Source: Stictocephala bisonia (lineage: Eukaryota > Arthropoda > Insecta > Hemiptera > Membracidae). From it: a stretch of 64,000 nt of DNA. The notes below the pieces were generated by a model that was given only the letters and a program-made list of their open reading frames with translations, was not told the origin of the DNA and searched no databases. Where the stretch lies: contig JAQJVL010000004.1 in NCBI GenBank assembly GCA_035578905.1, forward strand, positions 4,445,582 to 4,509,581, written 5' to 3'. Made by a program: the position numbers and the translations under genes. Shown here piece after piece: positions 56,701-64,000 of the stretch (its first letter is position 1; the number at the start of each line of letters is the position of its first letter).

Positions 56701-57629
56701 ATAATACTTTTTTAATTTTTAATTAAAACTTCCCTAAATTAATATTTAAAATAGAATCATAAACACAAAGTGTAATTAAATTTAAGAAGGAAACAAAATA
56801 ATAAAAAGATAACATAAGAGTAGAAATATCACTTCAAAGTAATTTACTCATACATCATCTCAAATTTGATAATATTTCAGAAAAATAGTAAGAAGAAAAA
56901 TATATCTGGAAAAGTAGTTTCTTTTCTTGAAGATTGCTTGGTTGGTACAAGCTCAGACCAAACGTAATACTTTTATGTGGTTTACCTAGTAGCGTTACCA
57001 AACGTAACACTACTAGTGGTGTGTTTGTGCACTTTCAGTTCCACTGCGAATAATTTGTTTGCACCTGATGGACAGAGTTCATTCATATACTTTTTGAAAT
57101 TGTGTTTGAATTTTTAGCTTTCAATCCAATTTGTAAATTAAGTGTTAGTTTTCAATTGAACTCATGTTCAAATCTGGTATCAAAAAATGGCTGTGTACAA
57201 AGTTTATTTCCTCTTCTTTGAAAAGCAGCAGATCTACAGTTAAACCCGTTATATATTTGACAGTTGAAAAAAGTATTTGAACCAGTGTATGAGCCATCTG
57301 TATGAGCAGGGGCCAAACAGATGGTGACAAGTCAATATTGATTTTTTCAGCCTTTTGAACCCTTGTTTAGATATTCTACAGTGGCCTCTGTCCCCAAACT
57401 AATGAGATAAGAACATGATTACCTTTGACCTTGGTTATTTCCTATGTTGAACTTACTTGGATATCATGTTATCTTTTAAGGGGACTGATAGTTTAGTGCA
57501 TCTATCATGGACTGGCTATAAATAAAATCTTATAACAAAACAAACATTAAATATTAAAGACATTACATCAATAAACGATTAAATTAAAATGTTACAAAAA
57601 CTCTAGAATAATTTTCACTGTGTATCTTT
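56701..57629. other. AT-rich stretch, nothing recognised
   Basis: No gene recognised. CGTAA(T/C)AC(T/C) flanks a short inverted motif near 56960-57010 only. Confidence 0.35.
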
Positions 57630-58650
57630 TTTTATTAAATTAACCACCCTTATCAACAGATTAATTAAAGTGTGCTTGAGTCGCAGAGAAAGTTCTTTTA
57701 GACACTTGAATGATGGACTGCCACTAGGATCTGCTCTTGCTCCTCTTTTATTCAATATATACACAACCGACATTCCCGCCACACAGTCCAGAAAATTTAT
57801 ATATGCAGATGATATTGCTTTCGCAACTCAACACGGAGACATATCGAAAACAGAAAAACAATTACAGTTGATCTAGCTACTCTCAATAATTGTTTTTGAA
57901 TCAGGAAGCTAAAACCCAATCCAACAAAGACAGGAGTAACCTGCTTTCGCCTGAGTAGTAGATTAGCTAATCAAAAATTGAACATCTTTTTAGGTGGTTT
58001 TAGGTTGAAACACAATTAGCATCAACAGAATTTTGGAGTCAGTTTAGATAAATCTCTCTGTTTTAAGAGTTACAAAGTAAAGCAGCAGCTAAAGTGAGAA
58101 CCAGAACTAAAATTGTGTAACAACTTGCTGGATCATTTTGGGGGAGCCATCACACAAGTCCTGCCTTGTCTCTGGTTTATTCCAATGCTGAATATTGTGC
58201 TCCCGGGTGTTTTAACAACACATATGCGAGATGTTGTTATAAAATTAAATAGGGCGATGAGTGGGTTATTAGTGGTTCCCTCATTGCAACCCCTCTACCA
58301 TGGCTTCCAGTGCTGTGCAGTGTAGCTCCTCCAGATATAAGACGTAAACAGGCACTTCTTAGAGAGTATTAAAAATATCCTATCTATTCTGAATCTTCCT
58401 ATTTGATATCCCATAACGTGCAGGGTGACTTAAATGTTGAAAACCACCTCTTCGACAAACGAATTTTCGCAAAAACCAAATGGGCGTTAACTTGGAATAT
58501 GTTCGACGGTCGAAACAAGTTTCTAGTATCAGACCTTATTCACCTCATCAGTGGTAAGGATTTGAGTATGTTGAATCGCTGGAAATGTATGTGGGGAGTG
58601 GCAAATGATCAGTGATTGCGAAGCCGAAGTTTAAACTATGGATCACATAG
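57630..58650 (+). mobile_element. LINE RT C-terminal half (5' part of split copy)
   Basis: The + strand reads HLNDGLPLGSALAPLLFNIY (motif B) and SRKFIYADDIAFATQHGD (motif C, catalytic Asp pair). Broken thumb and C-terminal pieces follow, including KPNPTKTG-VTCF and LNRAMSGLLVV. The copy is interrupted at 58651 by a Harbinger element and resumes at 59600. It is the same family as the 10.2-kb fragment. Confidence 0.85.
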
Positions 58651-58844
58651 TTAAGGTCGGTTTTCACATAGGGTACTTGCTCCTACCGTGTCCATGTCGC
58701 GCGTTTTCAGCAGTAGGGACCCGGCTACTGTCGTGATCCTACCGTGCACCTTACGTGCCCCGTCGTTCTCCAGTCTTCCCTCACTTACAGAAACAGATTT
58801 TCTGCTACATATAGCCAAAATTGCTATATCTCTACCTCAAAATA

Positions 58845-58930
58845 TTACATGTTGGCTAACGTGCTACATATAACATTCGTTCTTTTGCTACATATAACAT
58901 TCGTTCTTTTGCTACATATAGCATTTGTTA
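58845..58930 (+). repeat. 24-bp short tandem repeat
   Basis: Three units of GCTACATATA(A/G)CATT(C/T)GTTCTTTT inside the Harbinger element. Confidence 0.85.
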
Positions 58931-59124
58931 TATAACATTTTCTTTATAGCATGTTTTTTCTATTTAGCACGTTTTGCAGAGAATATAGAACTCACTACTC
59001 TTGTCACTGAAATGGATCAGGACGTTACGGATGTTGTTATTGCTTGAGCGGTTTATTCAACAGTTGAAAAATAAATAAATAAGAAGAAACGGCCGAAACG
59101 ATATTAGGTTCACCCTCTGTATCT

Positions 59125-59337
59125 AACTAGAGAAGAGGAAGGGGAGTTTCACCCACCTTTGAGCCGGCCAAGAGATGCCTCTGAAAGGTTCCGTAAATAT
59201 TTCAGGATGAGTTATCAGATGTTCGAAAATCTCTTTCTACAGTGTAGAGACAGTTTAAATTTAAAAATGCAATCGATCGGCAATTTTCGGAAGAGGTCGG
59301 GAACACCTGAACTAGGAAAAGCAGGGGTCGTGCGGTG
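59125..59337 (+). pseudogene. Harbinger transposase N-terminal remnant
   Basis: The + frame reads EEGEFHPPLSRPRDASERF, RKYFRMSYQMFENLF, then a basic stretch ending in a stop at 59335-59337. 'GEFH-x(n)-F-x-x-(Y)-FRMS-x-x-x-F-x-x-L' is the standard start of PIF/Harbinger transposases. The DDE core is deleted. Confidence 0.82.
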
Positions 59338-59599
59338 ACGTAGGGCGACATGTAAGGCATTTTAACCTGATCTACAATGCGCCTGTCGTGCTCAGACTGC
59401 CTACCGGTCATTGTCGCCGATCGCTCCACCGAGTGATCGAAAACTGCACGACATGAGCACGGTAGGAGCACGACAGATCATTTGAAAATCGCAAACTGCT
59501 TTCCCATACAACATAAATGGATTAGACCATTTTTCGATTCCACACGACACGGTAGGAGCACAGTACGAGCACGGTACCCTATGTGAAAACTGGCCTTTA

Positions 59600-60010
59600 A
59601 TGAGTGCCCATTGCGTTCTTTTCAGGGGTGATTAGCTGGTGGTCTTCATTCAGTTGGAGAAGCAGGCGTTGAATGGTTATGAAATCTGGATTTAGCTCAA
59701 TATTTAAACACTAACACACAAGTACTGTGTACTGTAGGTTTTATTTATATATTTTTTATTTGTCTTATGTTTTACATCTTTCATTTAGTTTGGTAGCTGG
59801 CCTATGAAATCCACACGATATATATTGTGTTAAGTATCTTGTGGTGAATTTTTTCTCTCCTCCTCAACTTCCTGACCTAGGGATTATTTAATTCTCTTCC
59901 TTTATCACTTGATTTTGGAATCAAAAAGTCTGGTCCACTAAACAGAAATGAAATAGTACTAGCCTATGTTTTATATCTTCTCAATAAAGATGTATTATTA
60001 AAAAAAATTG
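59600..60010 (+). mobile_element. LINE 3' end (distal part of split copy)
   Basis: Continues the 57.6-kb LINE after the Harbinger insertion. GTTGAATGGTTA(T/C) and AATATTTAAACACTAA match 10870-10925. It ends with CTCAATAAAGATGTATTATT and an A-run (59999-60007). Confidence 0.75.
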
Positions 60011-60120
60011 AGCAGTTATTTTTAGAATAGACTGTATTTAACAAGTCTACATTGTAATAAAAATTAATTGTAAACTAAAAAGTAATACAACAGAACTATA
60101 ACTAAATGGTAACACTGTGA

Positions 60121-60667
60121 TTTTGTACAGTATATTGTTTTGTCTTACTTAGCTGTTTATTTTGTACAGTATATTGTTTTGTCTTACTTAGCTGTTTATT
60201 TTGTACAGTATATTGTTTTGTCTTACTTAGCTGTTTATTTTGTACAGTATATTGTTTTGTCTTACTTAGCTGTTCATTTTGTACAGTATATTGTTTTGTC
60301 TTACTTAGCTGTTCATTTTGTACAGTATATTGTTTTGTCTTACTTAGCTGTTCATTTTGTACAGTATATTGTTTTGTCTTACTTAGCTGTTCATTTTGTA
60401 CAGTATATTGTTTTGTCTTACTTAGCTGTTCATTTTGTACAATATATTGTTTTGTCTTACTTAGCTGTTCATTTTGTACAGTATATTGTTTTGTCTTACT
60501 TAGCTGTTCATTTTGTACAGTATATTGTTTTGTCTTACTTAGCTGTTTATTTTGTACAGTATATTGTTTTGTCTTAGCTGTTTATTTTGTACAGTATATT
60601 GTTTTGTCTTACTTAGCTGTTTATTTTGTACAGTATATTGTTTTGTCTTACTTAGCTGTTTATTTTT
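60121..60667. repeat. 39-bp minisatellite, ~14 nearly identical units
   Basis: The unit TTTTGTACAGTATATTGTTT followed by TGTCTTACTTAGCTGTT(T/C)A repeats with almost no variation. One T/C site splits the array: three T units, seven C units, then T units. One unit lacks 4 bases near 60573 and one has A for G at 60442. Because 39 is a multiple of three, the array is open as a repetitive hydrophobic peptide, which I take as a by-product. Confidence 0.97.
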
Positions 60668-62880
60668 TTCGTATTAAGCCTTTTGAATAAATATGCCGTC
60701 AAATGTTTCAGTACCATATTTTTTTATGTCTCGTTATTTGTTTCTTAATTTCTTGTCACTGTGGATGTTACGTCGAGTGTGTTATGTATGTTTTGTTTGA
60801 ATTATAAGTGTACCAAGGCACATTTCGTATTAGAACGGATTACTTCGCCCTCACAATTGTTTCATTTATCACATACCAATAAACAGATGTAACGTATATG
60901 TGCTTATAACATTAGCTTTTCTCCGTAACGAAAATGTTGATTTGATTCAATGTCTATCCTGTAGTCAATTAGCCTATTATTTGTTATGAACGTGAGCCCC
61001 ATCATGACGCAGATAATGAGACAGATACAATGCAATGTAGGAAGAATATTTGTGACAACTTTCGGAGGAATAAACGAAAGTGACGTGCGTTGGTGAAGAT
61101 TGGTGGGGGGTATCAGTCGGACTTTGGCAGCAAGGTGACCTCCGCCTCACTCTCAGTCCTCGGCGTGCACCTCCACCGGTGAGTACCCCTGCCTCTCTCA
61201 CAATATTCTATTGGGCCGGACATTTCAATTCGACCGAGTCCAATTTCAACAGCATTAGCTTCTTAGATTGTTTATTAGTAAAATCTATGCACGTTATATA
61301 TTCCATGTATTTTTATATGTATATGCTAATTGCACGAATTTAACTTAAAAATATATTAGTTCCATATTTTATTCAAAACATTGACATTGTTAATGCTATA
61401 TTTTGTAATAAATCATTACTAATATAACTTTTCTAGAGATTAAAAACACGTTTTTAATTTTGTGAAAGTTGCTTTAAACGAATGGACTTGAATATTGGAA
61501 GGTGCTAGAACTGTCAACTACATATCTCAATGATTTTATTAATTACTATGGCGTGAATTTATTTATTTTATAATTTAAGTATTTTATGAATTATCAAAAT
61601 CAGTGTTCCCAACCATGGGTAACTTTTCATTTATAATAACAACAATCGAGTTGAGTAATAAGCAAGTAAATTATTCAAATATTAAGTACTGTTTATTGGT
61701 GTGTCATTTATAAATTGCTAACAGCAAAAACAATAGATAACGAATTAACATACAATCGGGATATAATGTTAAAAAATAAATTTTCATATTTTAATTTAAC
61801 AATCACGCTATGAAAACGCAATACAGTCTTTATATTAAGGAGAAGCCTGTGTATTTATAACAATTATGAAACAATCGTTTAATAGAAGTTAGAGCAGAAT
61901 AGTATTTTGGAAATAAGTTTGATATTATTTGGAATGGTTGAAAATGAAATATGTGAAATAAGGTGATATAAAGGATAAAATGATGAAAACAGTCTAGTGA
62001 CCGTGTCTATGTCTACGTGCCGAAAAGCACTTACACGGCCCGGGACAAAGTTTGTCAGTAACCTTATTTCCGTCGAATAACGTTACCGATTAATCGTACA
62101 TACATTTATAATCGTGTTTATGTCAAAGGCTTCCTAATTACCGGAATTGACAAATGACATCCATTATCGACCATTGAACGTTTATTGTGTACGTTCAGTT
62201 GTTGCAACTAGTTATTGTCCATTACAAGTAAGGACCCGGACATCATCAATTTGGGGTTCCTGCTGATAACATAATTACACAGATATTCTATAACATTACG
62301 CTATCACACAGTTATTGTGTGGAACTTTCTTATATTGCTGCAATAACTTTGCGAACTCATAATTTGCAGTGTCATTTGAATAAATTTTCTTCTTCCATTT
62401 ATTTGTATCGCATCATATTCGCAAATACAACTGAATTTACTTAATAAATTTTCAATTTTGTAATTTCTTTTCTGTTTCTTGAGTATTAATTTGGATTGCA
62501 GTTGGCCTACAAGTTATTATACTTGGTAAATTAAATTAGTTTATTTATATTGTTAGTGAATAAATTTTCTAATTTGTAATGGTTCAACTTCAAGTGTACA
62601 CTGCTATAAACTGGGACATCAATAACTTTTAAAATAATTTATTATGTGGACTACAGTATTCCACTCCATGACAGTTTTCTACTCCATTTTTTTTAAATAT
62701 GAATGGATATGCTTGAAATTTTGACAGTATGTTTGGCATAGCAAGTCCCTTGCATTCAAACTTAGGTGAGTTCAAACATAAAGAAGAATGTTTTATATTT
62801 TTTTGTGGCATCATAACCATCCTAGAAGAAAATAATCGTTACCCATTTACAATTTACTTTATTTATATACCAGCAATACA
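60668..62880. other. AT-rich stretch; possible 5' exon near 61.1 kb
   Basis: 61020-61200 is GC-richer, holds an initiator-like ATCAGTCG at 61112-61119 and ends in CCACCG/GTGAGT (donor GT at 61179), which would fit a non-coding first exon on the + strand. There is no ATG-initiated frame. No other feature is recognised; 62000-62240 is less AT-rich. Confidence 0.3.
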
Positions 62881-63275
62881 CTCTTAGCACTTAAAATGCT
62901 TCGTTTTTTAAAAAGTTGAGTCTAAAGCGAAAAGAGCATTTTCGTAACATCTTAAAACATTTAATTAAAAAAAACTTAAAAGTAAAGATGATATGTAAAA
63001 ACTGTCAAAGTACATAAATGTGATCTATTTTGAGATTTTTTGTAAGCTTTAAATTATTTGAAATGGCCGTTTAAAGTTTACTCTTAGCACTTAGAATGTT
63101 TCGTTTTTTAAAAATTTTAGTCTAAAGCGAAAAGAGCATTTTCGTAACATCTTAAAACATTTAATTAAAAAACTTAAAACTAAAGATGATACGTAAAAAC
63201 TGTCAAAGTACATAAATGTGACTTTTTTTACATTTTTTTGTAAGCTACAAATTATATGAAATGGCTGTTCAAAAT
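62881..63275. repeat. 200-bp tandem duplication
   Basis: 62881-63080 and 63081-63275 are consecutive copies (CTCTTAGCACTTA(A/G)AATG(C/T)TTC..., AAGCGAAAAGAGCATTTTCG) with about 10% differences by eye and small indels. Confidence 0.93.
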
Positions 63276-64000
63276 TTGCGATCGCATGCAAATACTTTCA
63301 TCTTTTAGCTCAAACTTTTTTAAAATGAAGGGATTGAAATTTAATTTCCACAACCTTGTAGCTTCTGAAATTCCCAAAAAACATGGGTTTATAATGGACA
63401 TAAGCTCAAAAACTAGGGAGATATAGGTAAAACAACCAATCTTTTTACCTATATTTTGTAGCACGTGTATTGGAGCACTGATGAATACATATTATCTGCA
63501 TACTTAATATACTATGCTACACATATAGGAAGCTATGTTTGTATACAACTACTTAGTCAACACACTCTGCTACAAACATTGGGATATTGATCCATTGATC
63601 AAAAAGCCAATAACAGCTGTAGGTAATGGTCTATCTCTTTCCATTTACTGTCTGTCTATGTTTTTTATTTAAAAAATCATATTTTTCAAAATACTCAACC
63701 AAATTCAACTAAACAATCAGATCTTATATTGAAAAAAATATGCCATTTAAATTACATAGACTCAAAAAGTATTAATTTAACCAAACAAATACATTGGCGA
63801 CTCTTTAAGGCTATTTTAAAATAAATTTTAATGTAATTATGTTTCACATCAAATAACTGAATTACGAAATTAGTCAGACCGCACATCCTCCGCTCCTCCA
63901 GAATTAACTAAAAGATGGACCAAATAACAGCTTAGAAATTATTTGAAATGTGTTAATTTATTTACACTATTAAAGTATTATTTTATAAATATTTTCATAT
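63276..64000. other. AT-rich end of window, nothing recognised
   Basis: No gene, repeat or TIR recognised. Confidence 0.4.

Larger units (their letters stand above)
58654..59596 (+). mobile_element. PIF/Harbinger element with TTA duplication, nested in LINE
   Basis: The first 23 bases (AGGTCGGTTTTCACATAGGG...) match the inverse of the last 23 (59574-59596) with two mismatches. TTA flanks both ends (58651-58653 and 59597-59599), the 3-bp target duplication typical of PIF/Harbinger. Subterminal GCTCCTACCGTG motifs recur inside both ends. Removing it restores alignment of the host LINE with the 10.2-kb copy. It carries only a transposase N-terminal remnant. Confidence 0.93.

Noticed and set aside
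60140..60577. 145-codon open frame of a repeated hydrophobic peptide
   Set aside because: It is produced by a 39-bp tandem repeat whose length is a multiple of three; no gene context, and it is destroyed by the 4-base deletion in a later unit.
61080..61343. Protein-coding exon with an 87-codon frame
   Set aside because: The frame has no ATG, starts at GTG, and runs through a good splice donor; kept only as a possible non-coding exon.

Overview
The window is AT-rich, intron-rich eukaryotic DNA crowded with degraded transposable elements. It is most probably from an insect with a large genome. Evidence: a split gene with canonical GT-AG introns of 2-10 kb; a tRNA-Leu-like SINE; R1-group, CR1/Jockey-like and RTE-like LINE pieces; hAT, mariner, PIF/Harbinger and possible piggyBac remnants; and a short TTAGG tract of the arthropod telomeric type. 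I cannot fix the order from sequence alone. No prokaryotic operon, CRISPR array or intact viral genome is present.

The only host gene I can support lies on the + strand between about 1 and 27 kb. Five coding exons (297-415, 2420-2651, 5639-5770, 15854-16024, 24792-24923) join in phase and encode the last ~261 residues of a PLEKHM1/PLEKHM3-type protein: the Rubicon-homology (DUF4206, Cys-rich zinc-binding) domain and the stop codon. In this family the domain binds Rab7 and serves late endosome/lysosome and autophagosome traffic. The RUN and PH parts would lie upstream of the window. The introns hold most of the named elements in the first 25 kb: a LINE ORF1 with an SGNH-hydrolase fold (3.6-4.5 kb), a head-to-head 36-bp minisatellite pair and a SINE (7.5-8.2 kb), LINE pieces (9.8-14.8 kb), a hairpin MITE (15.3 kb), a 2.5-kb element with 30-bp TIRs and a CTTTA duplication (16.4-18.9 kb), an LTR-retroelement gag/protease remnant (19.4-20.7 kb) and more LINE fragments (21-24.5 kb).

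Downstream of the stop codon, 25-28 kb holds a probable 3' UTR/flank with a foldback element and a degenerate ~60-bp repeat. From 28 to 64 kb I see no convincing host exon, only a weak candidate 5' exon near 61.1 kb. This part is a graveyard of LINEs (35.3-38.7, 41.5-42.2, 46.5-46.9, 57.6-60.0 kb) and DNA transposons. The clearest are a hAT element with perfect 8-bp target duplications (54789-56692), a PIF/Harbinger element with TTA duplications nested inside a LINE (58654-59596), a TTAA-flanked MITE (53806-54155), and mariner and hAT transposase scraps at 33.5, 39.8 and 44.1 kb. Several minisatellites (39 bp x ~14 at 60.1 kb, 28 bp x 8 at 47.1 kb, a 200-bp tandem duplication at 62.9 kb) complete the picture.

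I found no undescribed multi-gene system. The strongest leads are element-level: the unclassified 2.5-kb TIR element, the dispersed and inverted 36-bp minisatellite family, and the SGNH-type ORF1 remnants. All similarity statements rest on reading motifs by eye; no database search was run.
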